Shown here one piece after another: positions 31,883-41,079 of a stretch of DNA of 42,733 bases (position 1 is its first letter; every line of letters begins with the position of its first letter). The stretch is from an uncultured Clostridia bacterium (lineage in GTDB: Bacteria > Bacillota > Clostridia > TANB77 > CAG-508). The stretch spans positions 1 to 42,733 of the forward strand of contig CALYAJ010000012.1 in the NCBI GenBank assembly GCA_944393485.1, read 5' to 3'. Under the pieces are notes generated by a model, which ran no database searches, was not told the DNA's origin, and saw only the letters and a program-made list of their open reading frames with translations. A program made the position numbers and the translations under genes.

Positions 31883-32431
31883 ATGAAGTTTTTAGATAGA
31901 TTTATTTTAGTAATATATTCAATAGTTATGTTTTTATTATCAGTTCTAACAGCAGTTTTATTATTTAGATGGTTAGATATAGAAACAGTTCATACTTTTG
32001 TTAGAGACACACTATTTACAGAACCATATTCTAGCATAGTATTAGGTGTTGTAATTGTATTTATATTGTTTTCTATTAAAGCATTGTTTTTTAAAGGAAA
32101 AGATGAAAGAGCAACAAAAGATGGAGTATTACTACAAAATGATAATGGTAAATTATTAATTTCTAAAGATACATTAGAAAACCTTGTTATAAATATTGCC
32201 AGAGGTTTTGAAGGAACAGAAAATGTTGTAGCTAAAGTTGGATTAGATAAAGAAAATAATCTAATAGTATATGTAACTTTATATGTACATCCTAATGTTG
32301 TAATAAAAGACTTAACAACTAATATTCAAAATAGAATTAAAGATGCAATCAAGAAAACTTCAGATTTAGAAACAAAAGAAGTAAATGTAAGAATTAGAAA
32401 TATTACTCCAGAAACAAAAGTAGAAGCATAG
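31883..32431 (+). CDS. amaP: Alkaline shock response membrane anchor protein AmaP
   Basis: A 182-residue protein. Two N-terminal membrane helices (residues about 7-27 and 52-70) are followed by an Asp23-like domain (VINIARGFEGTENVVAKVGL, YVTLYVHPNVVIKDL, KTSDLETKEVNVRIRNI). It would anchor the upstream Asp23 protein at the membrane. It sits between asp23 and a DUF2273 gene, the common clostridial order. Confidence 0.9.
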   Translation: MKFLDRFILVIYSIVMFLLSVLTAVLLFRWLDIETVHTFVRDTLFTEPYSSIVLGVVIVFILFSIKALFFKGKDERATKDGVLLQNDNGKLLISKDTLENLVINIARGFEGTENVVAKVGLDKENNLIVYVTLYVHPNVVIKDLTTNIQNRIKDAIKKTSDLETKEVNVRIRNITPETKVEA

Positions 32432-32445
32432 AAGGGAGGATTAAT

Positions 32446-32649
32446 ATGAATAATTTTAAGGATTTTTTATATGAATATAGAGGCGCAATAATAGGAGCAA
32501 TAGTTGCAATAGTAATATTAGTAACAAGACTTTACCAATTAGTTATCGGAATTATTTTAATTGGAATGGGAATTTTTGTTGGAAATTATATACAAAGAAA
32601 TAAATATGTTGTGAAAGAAAAATTAAAAAATTTTATAGATAGAATGTAG
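32446..32649 (+). CDS. DUF2273 small membrane protein
   Basis: A 67-residue protein with one or two hydrophobic helices (GAIIGAIVAIVILVTRLYQL; VIGIILIGMGIFVGNYI) and a basic C-terminus (RNKYVVKEKLKNF). It is regularly found with Asp23 and AmaP and is probably a partner in that membrane complex. GGGAGG precedes ATG 32446. Confidence 0.9.
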   Translation: MNNFKDFLYEYRGAIIGAIVAIVILVTRLYQLVIGIILIGMGIFVGNYIQRNKYVVKEKLKNFIDRM

Positions 32650-32660
32650 AGGGGAAATAG

Positions 32661-33068
32661 ATGGAAAAATCAGCAAAAAGAGAATTAACTTTTAAAATTT
32701 TATATAGTCTACAAATAAAAAAAGAAATCAATAATGAAGAAATTGAACTATTTTTAGAAGATAATAATTTAAGAGAAAAAGACAAAAAAGAAATAGAAGA
32801 AGATGTAGCAAATATAAATAAAAATATGGAAGAAATACAAAATAAAATTGCTTTAAACTTAAAAGATAATTGGACAATTGATAGAATTTCTAAAATAGAT
32901 AATGCATTACTTACACTTGCAATTTATGAAATAATGTATAAAAAAATACCTTTTAAAGTAGCAATAAATGAAGGTGTAGAACTTGCAAAAAAATATGGTG
33001 GAGATTCATCTTCTTCATTTGTAAATGGAGTTCTTGCAAATATTGTTAAGGAGTTAAATTTAGAGTAA
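32661..33068 (+). CDS. nusB: Transcription antitermination factor NusB
   Basis: A 135-residue all-helical protein: [58 protein letters not shown] and the final [17 protein letters not shown] are diagnostic. It works with NusE/S10 in rRNA antitermination. Its stop codon shares its last base with the xseA ATG. Confidence 0.96.
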   Translation: MEKSAKRELTFKILYSLQIKKEINNEEIELFLEDNNLREKDKKEIEEDVANINKNMEEIQNKIALNLKDNWTIDRISKIDNALLTLAIYEIMYKKIPFKVAINEGVELAKKYGGDSSSSFVNGVLANIVKELNLE

Positions 33069-34255
33069 TGGAATATAAAGCATTAAGTGTTACAGAATTA
33101 AATAAATATATAAAAGATAAAATAGCAACAGACGAATTTTTAAATAATGTATTAATTAAGGGAGAGATATCTAATTTTAAGCATCATTATACAGGACATA
33201 TGTATTTTACATTAAAAGATGATAACTCTCTTATTAAATGCATTATGTTTAAATCATATACAACAAATTTAAAATTTGTACCAAAAGATGGTATGAGTGT
33301 ATTGGCTTTTGGTACAATTTCTGTTTTTGAAAGAGATGGAGTATACCAATTATATTGTAAAGCTATGCAAGAAGATGGTTTAGGTAGTTTATATAAAGCA
33401 TATGAGGAGCTAAAAGAAAAATTGCAAAAAGAAGGGCTTTTTGATGAAGCACATAAAAAGAAATTACCTAAAGCACCAAAGGTAATTGGTGTATTAACAT
33501 CTAATACAGGTTCTGTTATTAAAGATATAATTAATGTTTCTACAAGAAGAAATCCAAATGTATATATAAGGTTATATCCAGTTCCTGTACAAGGAGAAGG
33601 CGCAGGAGAAAAAATTGTTGAAGCAATTAAAATAATGAATGATAAAAATTTAGCAGATGTTTTGATTTTGGCAAGAGGTGGAGGTTCTTTAGAGGATTTA
33701 TGGCCATTTAATGAAGAAGTAGTTGCAAGAGCAATATATGAATCAAAACTACCAATAGTTTCTGCAGTTGGACATGAGACAGATTTTTCAATTTCAGACT
33801 TTGTTGCTGATTTAAGAGCACCAACACCATCTGCAGCAGCAGAATTAGTTGTACCAAATGTAGCGGAGTTAAGTCAAAAACTTGATGTATATAATTTAAG
33901 ATTGAAAAATGCATTAAAGAAAAAAATTGATATTATGAAAATGAGATATGAGAAATGCATGAAAAGTAGAGTTTATACAGATCCATTAAAAAATATAAAT
34001 GATCAGTATTTAAAATTAGATATGTTACTAAAAAGCATGACTAATAGTGTACTTACTAAAATTCAAAAAAGTAAGACTGAAGCTACAAAGAATATAGCAA
34101 AATTAGATGCATTAAGCCCACTAAAAACATTAGCAAGAGGATATTCTATTGTTCAGAAAAATGGAAAAGTAGTAAAAAGTGTTAATGAATTAAATAAAGA
34201 TGATATCATAAGTTTAAGATTAGCAGATGGGAATAAAGATGCCAAAATTATATAA
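33068..34255 (+). CDS. xseA: Exodeoxyribonuclease VII large subunit
   Basis: A 395-residue nuclease subunit. The N-terminal OB domain holds LIKGEISNFKHHYTGHMYFT. The catalytic part holds KAPKVIGVLTSNTGSVIKDI, DVLILARGGGSLEDLWPFNE, AIYESKLPIVSAVGHETDFS and DFVADLRAPTPSAAAELVVP. The coiled-coil C-terminus ends TLARGYSIVQKNGKVV. It forms the complex with the xseB product, encoded 13 bases downstream. Confidence 0.97.
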   Translation: MEYKALSVTELNKYIKDKIATDEFLNNVLIKGEISNFKHHYTGHMYFTLKDDNSLIKCIMFKSYTTNLKFVPKDGMSVLAFGTISVFERDGVYQLYCKAMQEDGLGSLYKAYEELKEKLQKEGLFDEAHKKKLPKAPKVIGVLTSNTGSVIKDIINVSTRRNPNVYIRLYPVPVQGEGAGEKIVEAIKIMNDKNLADVLILARGGGSLEDLWPFNEEVVARAIYESKLPIVSAVGHETDFSISDFVADLRAPTPSAAAELVVPNVAELSQKLDVYNLRLKNALKKKIDIMKMRYEKCMKSRVYTDPLKNINDQYLKLDMLLKSMTNSVLTKIQKSKTEATKNIAKLDALSPLKTLARGYSIVQKNGKVVKSVNELNKDDIISLRLADGNKDAKII

Positions 34256-34268
34256 TGGAGGTTATAAC

Positions 34269-34487
34269 ATGGATTTTGAAGAAATAATGAAAAAATTAGA
34301 AGAAATTACGGCTGAATTAGAAAAAGGAGAATTAACTTTGGATGAATCTGTAAAGAAATTTGAGGAAGGAATAAAACTTTCTAAAGAATGTAGTAAAATA
34401 TTAGAAGATTCAGAAAAAAGAATTAATATATTAATAAATAATGATGGAAATATATCAGAGGAAAATTTTTTACCGGAGGAAGGATAA
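34269..34487 (+). CDS. xseB: Exodeoxyribonuclease VII small subunit
   Basis: A 72-residue helical protein: MDFEEIMKKLEEITAELEKG, ELTLDESVKKFEEGIKLSKE. It binds the large subunit's coiled coil. ATG 34269 is preferred over 34227 because GGAGG precedes it and 34227 lies inside xseA. The PAP2-like gene begins 7 bases after its stop. Confidence 0.95.
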   Translation: MDFEEIMKKLEEITAELEKGELTLDESVKKFEEGIKLSKECSKILEDSEKRINILINNDGNISEENFLPEEG

Positions 34488-34494
34488 TTTTAAG

Positions 34495-34935
34495 ATGGAT
34501 GTTTTAGGACAGATAGTTACAAATAAATATATTTATTTACCATTTTTAACATGGTTTTGTATACAATTATTTAAAGTAATATGGGATTTAGTTACTACTA
34601 AAAAGTTTAATTTTAAAAGAATTATGGGAGCAGGAGGAATGCCAAGTTCTCATAGTGCAGTTGTTATGGCACTTGCAACTTTAATTGGAAAAACTGAAGG
34701 TTTTGATAGTACGATGTTTGCTTTATCTATAATTTTTGCATTTGTTGTTATGTATGATGCAGCAGGAGTAAGGAGAGCTGCAGGAAAACAAGCCCAATTA
34801 TTAAATAAATTAGTTGAGACACCTGGACTTACAGGATTACAAGTATCAGAAAAATTAGTCGAAGTATTGGGACATACACCATTACAAGTTTTAGTTGGAG
34901 CAATTATAGGTATTATTGTTGGATGTATATTTTAA
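34495..34935 (+). CDS. Divergent PAP2 (YuiD-like) family membrane protein
   Basis: A 146-residue integral membrane protein with about four helices. RIMGAGGMPSSHSAVVMALA carries the PSSHS motif, and VVMYDAAGVRRAAGKQAQLL the second conserved motif of divergent PAP2 proteins. LGHTPLQVLVGAIIGIIVGC is the last helix. Relatives are assumed to be lipid phosphatases, but no substrate is established. ATG 34495 has GGAGG 14 bases upstream, so spacing is long; ATG 34441 lies inside xseB and is unlikely. Confidence 0.9.
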   Translation: MDVLGQIVTNKYIYLPFLTWFCIQLFKVIWDLVTTKKFNFKRIMGAGGMPSSHSAVVMALATLIGKTEGFDSTMFALSIIFAFVVMYDAAGVRRAAGKQAQLLNKLVETPGLTGLQVSEKLVEVLGHTPLQVLVGAIIGIIVGCIF

Positions 34936-35017
34936 ATTTTAGCTAAAAAAACTTATTTTAGATGATAGAGAGCTGGGTTGCATAAGAATTATAAAAATAA
35001 TAAAAGGAGGTTTTATT

Positions 35018-36664
35018 ATGGAAGATATAGAAATTGCAAGAGGTGCAAAATTAAAAAATATAAATGAAATTGCTAAAAAAGCTGATATTCCAGAAGAATA
35101 TATAGAGCAATATGGTAAGTATAAAGCAAAAATCTCCTTAAATTATTTTGAAAAAATAAAAAACAATAAAACTGGAAAATTAATATTAGTTACATCAATC
35201 AATCCAACACCTTTAGGAGAAGGAAAAACAACTGCTTCAATTGGAATTGTAGATGCATTTAATAAAATAAATAAAAAAGCAATATTAGCTTTAAGAGAGC
35301 CATCTCTTGGACCTGTATTTGGAATTAAAGGAGGAGCAACTGGTGGAGGATATTCACAAGTTGTTCCAATGGAAGATATTAATTTACATTTTACTGGTGA
35401 TATTCATGCAATTACAACAGCAAATAATCTATTAAGTGCAATAATTGATAATCACATTTTTCAGGGAAACGAACTAGGAATAGAAAAAGTTACTTGGAAA
35501 AGATGTCTAGACTTAAATGATAGAGCTTTAAGAAAAGTTGAAGTTTCACTTTCTGGTGAAAAAAATATGAAACCAAGAGAAGATGGTTTTGATATAACTG
35601 TTGCATCAGAGATTATGGCAATTTTATGCTTAGCTAAAGATTTAAAAGATTTAAAAAGAAGATTAGGTAATATTGTAATTGGATATAATAAAGGAAATGA
35701 ACCAATTACATGTAGAGATTTAAAAGCAGATGGAAGTTTAACAGTTATTTTAAAAGATGCTATAAAACCAAATTTAGTTCAAACAATTGAAAATAATCCT
35801 GTAATAATACATGGAGGACCATTTGCTAATATTGCACATGGATGTAATAGTGTAATTGCAACAGAAATGGCTTTAAAAATGAGTGATTATGTAATTACGG
35901 AAGCTGGTTTTGGTGCAGATTTAGGTGCAGAAAAATTTTTAGATATAAAATGTAGAAATTTAAGTACAAAACCAAATGCAGTAGTAATTGTTGCAACTTT
36001 AAAAGCATTAAAATATCATGGAGGAGCAACAAAAGAAGAATGCACATTAGAAAATGCAGAAGCATTAAGAAAAGGAATTCATAATTTAAAAAGACATATA
36101 GAAAATATTAAAAAATATGGAATTGAGCCAATAGTTGCTATTAATAAATATACTCAAGATACACAAAAAGAAATAGAAGTATTACAAGAAGAACTTGATG
36201 GAATAGCTAAATATAGTCTTTTAGAAAATTGGGCTAAAGGTGGAGAAGGAGCAGTAGATTTAGCTAATAAACTTATTGAAATTTGCGAAAATAAAAATGA
36301 TTTTAAATATATGTATGAGTTAAATGATACAATAGAAGAAAAAATAGATAAAGTTGCGAAAAATATTTATGGAGCTGAAAAAGTTGAATATAGCGACTTA
36401 GCTAGAGAACAATTAAAAGAAATAAATCATTTAAAAATTCCTGTATGTATTGCAAAAACACAATATTCTTTTTCAGATGATCCTAAAAATTTATTATGTG
36501 ATAAACCATTTAATATACATGTATCAGAATTAAAATATAAAGCTGGTGCAGAATTTGTAGTAGTATTAACAGGAAAAGTAATGACAATGCCAGGACTTCC
36601 AAAAGTTCCAGCAGCAGAAAAAATTGATATAGATGAAAATGGAAATATAGAAGGAATATTTTAA
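35018..36664 (+). CDS. fhs: Formate-tetrahydrofolate ligase
   Basis: A 548-residue enzyme joining formate to tetrahydrofolate with ATP. VTSINPTPLGEGKTTASIGI is the P-loop-like site, and LREPSLGPVFGIKGGATGGG and DINLHFTGDIHAITTANNLL are the signature blocks; VVLTGKVMTMPGLPKVPAAE ends the protein. It feeds one-carbon units to purine and formyl-Met synthesis or acetogenesis. The Wood-Ljungdahl genes are not in this window, so I cannot say more. The AAAGGAGG site precedes ATG 35018. Confidence 0.97.
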   Translation: MEDIEIARGAKLKNINEIAKKADIPEEYIEQYGKYKAKISLNYFEKIKNNKTGKLILVTSINPTPLGEGKTTASIGIVDAFNKINKKAILALREPSLGPVFGIKGGATGGGYSQVVPMEDINLHFTGDIHAITTANNLLSAIIDNHIFQGNELGIEKVTWKRCLDLNDRALRKVEVSLSGEKNMKPREDGFDITVASEIMAILCLAKDLKDLKRRLGNIVIGYNKGNEPITCRDLKADGSLTVILKDAIKPNLVQTIENNPVIIHGGPFANIAHGCNSVIATEMALKMSDYVITEAGFGADLGAEKFLDIKCRNLSTKPNAVVIVATLKALKYHGGATKEECTLENAEALRKGIHNLKRHIENIKKYGIEPIVAINKYTQDTQKEIEVLQEELDGIAKYSLLENWAKGGEGAVDLANKLIEICENKNDFKYMYELNDTIEEKIDKVAKNIYGAEKVEYSDLAREQLKEINHLKIPVCIAKTQYSFSDDPKNLLCDKPFNIHVSELKYKAGAEFVVVLTGKVMTMPGLPKVPAAEKIDIDENGNIEGIF

Positions 36665-36678
36665 TATTTTGTATAAAG

Positions 36679-36733
36679 ACACCATATATGGATAAAATAA
36701 TCTTAACATTATTTTAAAAGTGTGGTGTTTTTT
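36679..36733 (+). terminator. Terminator-like hairpin reaching the sleB start
   Basis: ACACCA (36679-36684) pairs with TGGTGT (36723-36728), and TAAAATAAT (36693-36701) with ATTATTTTA (36708-36716). T's run to 36733, and the ATG of sleB begins at 36734. It probably ends the fhs transcript, but its position also places it in the sleB leader. Confidence 0.7.
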
Positions 36734-37423
36734 ATGTTTAAAAGGAATAAAAAATTATTAATATGTATAATAATGATAATAGTTACAATAATATCTTTTG
36801 TGCTAATTTCAGTATATCCTAAGGAAAATGAAGTAGAAGCACTTTCTAAATATGGTTCAAGAGGAAGTGAAGTAACACAAATCCAGACAAAATTAAAAAG
36901 ATGGGGATATTATAAAGGAAATATAGATGGAATATTTGGAACACAGACTCTAGAAGCTGTAAAATATTTTCAAAGAAAAAATGGACTAGTAGTTGATGGT
37001 ATTGCAGGTAAAAAAACATTGGAAGCAATGGGAATTTTTAATTCATCATCATCTAGTTCTTCTAGCTCTAATTCTAGTGATTTAAATTTACTTGCTAGAC
37101 TTATTTATGGAGAGGCGAGAGGAGAATCATATACAGGTCAAGTTGCAGTTGGTGCAGTTGTTTTAAATAGAGTAAAAAGCAGTTCTTTTCCAAATACAAT
37201 TTCAGGTGTAATATATCAAAGTGGGGCATTTGATGCAGTTAGTGATGGACAAATTAATTTAACACCAAATTCTACTGCAAAAAAAGCTGCACAAGATGCA
37301 TTAAATGGTTGGGATCCTTCTTATGGAGCAATTTATTATTTTAATCCTGCTACTGCAACGAATAAATGGATTTGGTCTAGACCAGTGACGGTAACAATAG
37401 GAAATCATAGGTTTTGCAAATAG
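36734..37423 (+). CDS. sleB: Spore cortex-lytic enzyme SleB-like
   Basis: A 229-residue protein. A signal or anchor helix (residues about 7-27) is followed by a peptidoglycan-binding domain (SRGSEVTQIQTKLKRWGYYK, GIFGTQTLEAVKYFQRKNGL), a Ser-rich linker and a hydrolase_2 domain (ARLIYGEARGESYTGQVAVG, AVVLNRVKSSSFP, YYFNPATATNKWIW, GNHRFCK). The catalytic Glu lies in GEARGE. It cleaves spore cortex during germination and shows that the organism sporulates. No ribosome binding site is visible; the GTG at 36722 lies inside the hairpin and would add four residues. Confidence 0.93.
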   Translation: MFKRNKKLLICIIMIIVTIISFVLISVYPKENEVEALSKYGSRGSEVTQIQTKLKRWGYYKGNIDGIFGTQTLEAVKYFQRKNGLVVDGIAGKKTLEAMGIFNSSSSSSSSSNSSDLNLLARLIYGEARGESYTGQVAVGAVVLNRVKSSSFPNTISGVIYQSGAFDAVSDGQINLTPNSTAKKAAQDALNGWDPSYGAIYYFNPATATNKWIWSRPVTVTIGNHRFCK

Positions 37424-37463
37424 AATAAAAAGCCGAAAAAATTGGGAGTAATAATATATATTC

Positions 37464-37492
37464 TTGACAAAAACATAACATATTGATAATAT
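37464..37492 (+). promoter_or_regulatory. Promoter of the yqeG gene
   Basis: TTGACA (37464-37469), 17 bases, TAATAT (37487-37492). The -35 matches consensus, and the -10 is close. Confidence 0.75.
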
Positions 37493-37520
37493 TATGGCAT
37501 AAGATTAGGAGGATAAGCGG

Positions 37521-38039
37521 ATGTTATTATATCCCGATTTTTATTTTAAAAATATAAAGGAAGTAGATATAAAATTATTAAAAGATAATAACATTAAAGC
37601 ATTATTATTAGATGTTGATAATACTTTAATAGATTTAGATAGAAATATATTAGATGGTGCAGTAGAATGGTGTGATAGTCTAAAAAAAGAAGGTATAAAA
37701 TTCTGCATACTATCTAATTCAAATAAAAAAGACAAAGTTGCGAAGGTAGCTAAAACACTTAATGTTCCATTTATTTTTTTTGGAACCAAGCCATTAAAAA
37801 GAGGATTTAAGAAGGCAAAGAAATTATTAAATTTAGATTTTAAGAATATGGCAATAATTGGAGATCAAATATTTACTGATGTAATAGGTGGGAATAGATG
37901 CAAAATGTTTACAGTTTTAGTTGAGCCAATTAGTACAAGAGAATTATTTATTACATCAATAAAAAGAGGAGTAGAAAATAAAATTATTAAAAATTACAAT
38001 AAAAAAAGAGCAACAGCAGGTAAAGCTAAGCAAAAATAA
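37521..38039 (+). CDS. yqeG: YqeG family HAD IIIA phosphatase
   Basis: A 172-residue HAD-fold phosphatase. LLLDVDNTLIDLDR holds the catalytic DxDxT-like site, KFCILSNSNKKDK motif 2, KPLKRGFKKAKKLL motif 3 and AIIGDQIFTDVIGGN motif 4. Substrate is unknown, though related proteins include phosphatidylglycerophosphatase of plant and yeast organelles (PTPMT1-unrelated GEP4 type). It is upstream of the prepilin peptidase and M24 peptidase genes. Confidence 0.93.
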   Translation: MLLYPDFYFKNIKEVDIKLLKDNNIKALLLDVDNTLIDLDRNILDGAVEWCDSLKKEGIKFCILSNSNKKDKVAKVAKTLNVPFIFFGTKPLKRGFKKAKKLLNLDFKNMAIIGDQIFTDVIGGNRCKMFTVLVEPISTRELFITSIKRGVENKIIKNYNKKRATAGKAKQK

Positions 38040-38062
38040 TTAAACAAGAAAGAGGAATTACA

Positions 38063-38815
38063 ATGTATTTTAATGATGTACATGTTATGATATATGTTGC
38101 ATTTGGAATCTTAGGATTATTTGTAGGCAATATATTACCACATATAAATCAAAAATTAATTGAACATAAAAAAATAATTACAAAAGATTTTTTTAAAGAT
38201 TATATTAAGAATTTTAAACCACATTATGTACATATGATATTAATAGCAATTATATATATGGCTTTAGTATATAAACTTGGAATATATCCAACTTTTATTC
38301 AAAATTTAGAATTAATTAAATATTGTTTATTAACACCTATGTTATTTTCAGTAGCATATATAGATTATAAAGAAAATATTATACCTAATAGATTAGTACT
38401 CACAATGGCAGAAGTAGGAATGTTATTAACATTTATTTTTGGATTATCAGATATTAATCTTGCAATGGATATGCTACTTGGAATGGTTTTAGGAACAGCT
38501 ATTTTTGGTATACTAACTATTCTTGGAAGGATGGTTTCAGGAAAAGATTCTATGGGATTGGGAGATGTAAAACTTATAGCTGCTTTAGGATTATTCTTTG
38601 GTTCTTCTAATATATTAGCAATATCAATAATATCATTTTTAATTGGAGCAATAATTAGTATAATATTAATTATTGCTAAGAAGAAAAAGATTAATGAGTA
38701 CATACCTTTTGGACCATTTATTGTAATAGCAAGTTTTATTTCCATATTTGTACCGTTTAGTACAATATTATATGTTCTACTCAAGATTTTTACTTTAGGA
38801 ATGTATAAAGTATAG
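38063..38815 (+). CDS. Prepilin (type IV) leader peptidase, short form
   Basis: A 250-residue membrane enzyme with about seven helices. The two aspartates of the A24 family appear in VAYIDYKENIIPNRLVL and SMGLGDVKLIAALGLFFGSS (the GxGD motif). The N-terminal zinc-CxxC methyltransferase domain of longer PilD proteins is absent or replaced by a short basic stretch. It would process type IV pilin or pseudopilin leader peptides. No pilin genes are in the window. Confidence 0.88.
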   Translation: MYFNDVHVMIYVAFGILGLFVGNILPHINQKLIEHKKIITKDFFKDYIKNFKPHYVHMILIAIIYMALVYKLGIYPTFIQNLELIKYCLLTPMLFSVAYIDYKENIIPNRLVLTMAEVGMLLTFIFGLSDINLAMDMLLGMVLGTAIFGILTILGRMVSGKDSMGLGDVKLIAALGLFFGSSNILAISIISFLIGAIISIILIIAKKKKINEYIPFGPFIVIASFISIFVPFSTILYVLLKIFTLGMYKV

Positions 38816-38834
38816 TGATGGGAGATGCTAAACA

Positions 38835-39908
38835 ATGAACGAGAAAATAAAAGAATTAAGAGAAAAATTATCAGAAGTAGATATGGATGGAATGATAGTT
38901 TCTAATCCAGTAAATATTAGATATTTAACTGGAATAGATGCTGATATTGAAGGAGTATTATTAATAACTAAAAAAGAAAATATTTATATAACAGATGCAA
39001 GATACACCGAAAGAATTAATACCATTTTAACAATAGAGGATGAAATTATTCCATACGATTTTAAAGATTTAGATTCAATAGATTATGAAAATATGTTTAT
39101 GTTTTGCAATAATGTTGGTTTTGAAGAGAATTACGTAACATATGCAAAATACAAAGAATATAAACAAGTATATAAAATCAATAATTTATTAGAAACAGAT
39201 GGAATAATTGAAATGCTACGAATTATTAAAGCTCCTGATGAAATTAATTATATTCAAAGAGCTTGCAAAATAACAGACGAGTGTTTTGAACATATTTGTA
39301 AATTTATAAAAATAGGTATGACAGAAAAAGAAATTGCATACGAAATAGAGCGTTATTTTAAAACACATGGTGCAGAAGGAGTATCTTTTGATACAATAGT
39401 TGCATCAGGAAAAAATTCTTCTATGCCACATGCAGTTCCTACAGATAAAAAGATAGAAGAAGGAGATCCTATAACTATTGATTTTGGATGTAAATATAAT
39501 GGATATTGTTCTGATATGACAAGAACTATTTTTGTAAAATATGTTCCTGAAGGAATAAAACCTATATATAATTTAGTGTTAAAGAATCAAAAATTAGCAT
39601 TGGATGCTATTATGGAAAATGCGAATTCTCGTATTTTAACAATGATGGTAGAAAGTGATTTTAAAGTTAATGGTTTTACATTGGACCATAGTTTAGGACA
39701 TGGAGTTGGATTAGATATTCATGAAAGACCATATATTGGAAGAAAAGATTATTTATTAAAAGAAAATATGGTAGTTACTGATGAACCAGGAATCTATCTA
39801 CCAGGAAAATTTGGAGTTAGAATAGAAGATACTGTTTTAGTAAAAAAAGATAAAGCAGTAAGATTAACAGAATCAAGTAAAGATTATATTGTTATTAATA
39901 ATGAGTAA
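38835..39908 (+). CDS. M24 family Xaa-Pro peptidase
   Basis: A 357-residue aminopeptidase. The N-terminal creatinase-like domain begins with VSNPVNIRYLTGIDADIEGV. The metal ligands are in ITIDFGCKYNGYCSDMTRTI (two Asp), HSLGHGVGLDIHERPYI (His), VTDEPGIYLPGKFGVRIEDT (two Glu). It removes N-terminal residues before proline. It lies immediately upstream of efp, a very common clostridial pairing. Confidence 0.95.
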   Translation: MNEKIKELREKLSEVDMDGMIVSNPVNIRYLTGIDADIEGVLLITKKENIYITDARYTERINTILTIEDEIIPYDFKDLDSIDYENMFMFCNNVGFEENYVTYAKYKEYKQVYKINNLLETDGIIEMLRIIKAPDEINYIQRACKITDECFEHICKFIKIGMTEKEIAYEIERYFKTHGAEGVSFDTIVASGKNSSMPHAVPTDKKIEEGDPITIDFGCKYNGYCSDMTRTIFVKYVPEGIKPIYNLVLKNQKLALDAIMENANSRILTMMVESDFKVNGFTLDHSLGHGVGLDIHERPYIGRKDYLLKENMVVTDEPGIYLPGKFGVRIEDTVLVKKDKAVRLTESSKDYIVINNE

Positions 39909-39912
39909 AATC

Positions 39913-39941
39913 TTGATTTTTAAGCATATTTGTAGTAAAAT
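39913..39941 (+). promoter_or_regulatory. Promoter of efp
   Basis: TTGATT (39913-39918), 17 bases, TAAAAT (39936-39941), 50 bases before the efp start. Confidence 0.6.
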
Positions 39942-39991
39942 AAACGAAGTGCAAAAAAAGAGAATAAAGAAAATAATAGGAGGTATTAATT

Positions 39992-40558
39992 ATGGCAGAA
40001 GTATATTCAGCAGGAGATTTTAGAAATGGAACAACATTTGAAATGGATGGAAACGTATTTAAAGTTGTAGAATTTCAACACGTAAAACCAGGAAAAGGAT
40101 CAGCATTTGTTAGAACAAAATTAAAAAATGTTATAACAGGTGCAGTTATAGAAAAAACATTTAATCCATCAGAAAAATATCCAGGAGCAGAAATAGAAAA
40201 AAGAGATATGCAATATTTATATGAAGATGGCGGATTATATTATTTTATGGACAATGAAACATATGAGCAAATCCCATTAAATGAAGAACAAATTGGTGAT
40301 GCATTAAAATATATGAAAGAAAATATGGATATGAAAATATTATCTTATAAAGGAAAAGTTTTTGCAGTAGAACCACCAATGTTTGTTGAATTAGAAGTTA
40401 CATATACAGAACCAGGATTTAGTGGTAATACAACTACAACATCTGGAAAACCAGCAAAATTAGAAAATGGATTAGAAATAAGTGTTCCATTATTTGTTGA
40501 AATCGGAGATGTTATAAGAATAGATACTAGAACTGGGGAATATATGGAAAGAGTTTAA
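39992..40558 (+). CDS. efp: Translation elongation factor P
   Basis: A 188-residue, three-domain factor that helps ribosomes through polyproline stretches. [20 protein letters not shown] and [20 protein letters not shown] begin domain I; the Lys in KPGKG is the position modified in other bacteria. [15 protein letters not shown] and [20 protein letters not shown] end domain III. AGGAGG precedes ATG 39992. The CD1247-like gene is 16 bases downstream. Confidence 0.97.
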   Translation: MAEVYSAGDFRNGTTFEMDGNVFKVVEFQHVKPGKGSAFVRTKLKNVITGAVIEKTFNPSEKYPGAEIEKRDMQYLYEDGGLYYFMDNETYEQIPLNEEQIGDALKYMKENMDMKILSYKGKVFAVEPPMFVELEVTYTEPGFSGNTTTTSGKPAKLENGLEISVPLFVEIGDVIRIDTRTGEYMERV

Positions 40559-40574
40559 TATAAAGGAGTTCTAT

Positions 40575-40997
40575 ATGGATTTAAAAGATCAATTTCAAAA
40601 ACTTATGAAAGATATGGAAGAAAATATAAAGGATGAAGAAGATTTAAAATATGTTCAAAACCATATTTTTGCAATGATGTCAGATATATTAGATAAAGTA
40701 GATAATTTATGCAATTCTAATGAAATTAGGATAGCTAAATTAGAAGATAAAATAGATAGAATGTCTAAGGAACTTTATTTAAATGATGTATATGATATCG
40801 AAGTTGTTTGTCCTTATTGTAATTATGAATTCGAAACAGAATTTGATGAAAATAAAAAAGAAATCAAATGTCCAGAATGTAATAATATTATAGAATTAGA
40901 TTGGTCATCAGAAGACGATGATGATGGATGCACAGGAAGTTGTAATTCTTGTCCAGGATGTGGAGATCATCATACTGAAGACGAAGATGATATGTAA
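40575..40997 (+). CDS. CD1247-like Zn-ribbon protein
   Basis: A 140-residue protein. A coiled-coil N-terminus (residues 1-65, DLKDQFQKLMKDMEENIKDE) precedes a zinc ribbon CPYCNYEFETEF...CPECNN, and a Cys-rich acidic tail (CTGSCNSCPGCGDHH). It fits clostridial proteins annotated with a CD1247 N-terminal domain, often next to efp. Function unknown; the tail could bind additional metal. Confidence 0.82.
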   Translation: MDLKDQFQKLMKDMEENIKDEEDLKYVQNHIFAMMSDILDKVDNLCNSNEIRIAKLEDKIDRMSKELYLNDVYDIEVVCPYCNYEFETEFDENKKEIKCPECNNIIELDWSSEDDDDGCTGSCNSCPGCGDHHTEDEDDM

Positions 40998-41001
40998 GTA
41001 T

Positions 41002-41035
41002 AAGACGTGTATATTTATTATATGCGTCTTTTTTA
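41002..41035 (+). terminator. Rho-independent terminator
   Basis: AAGACG pairs with CGTCTT, extended by TATA pairs in the middle, followed by TTTT. It ends the efp unit before the convergent M23 peptidase gene. Confidence 0.88.
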
Positions 41036-41079
41036 GTGTGTATATATGAGTCAAATTTACTTAATAATCCATATTTAAA

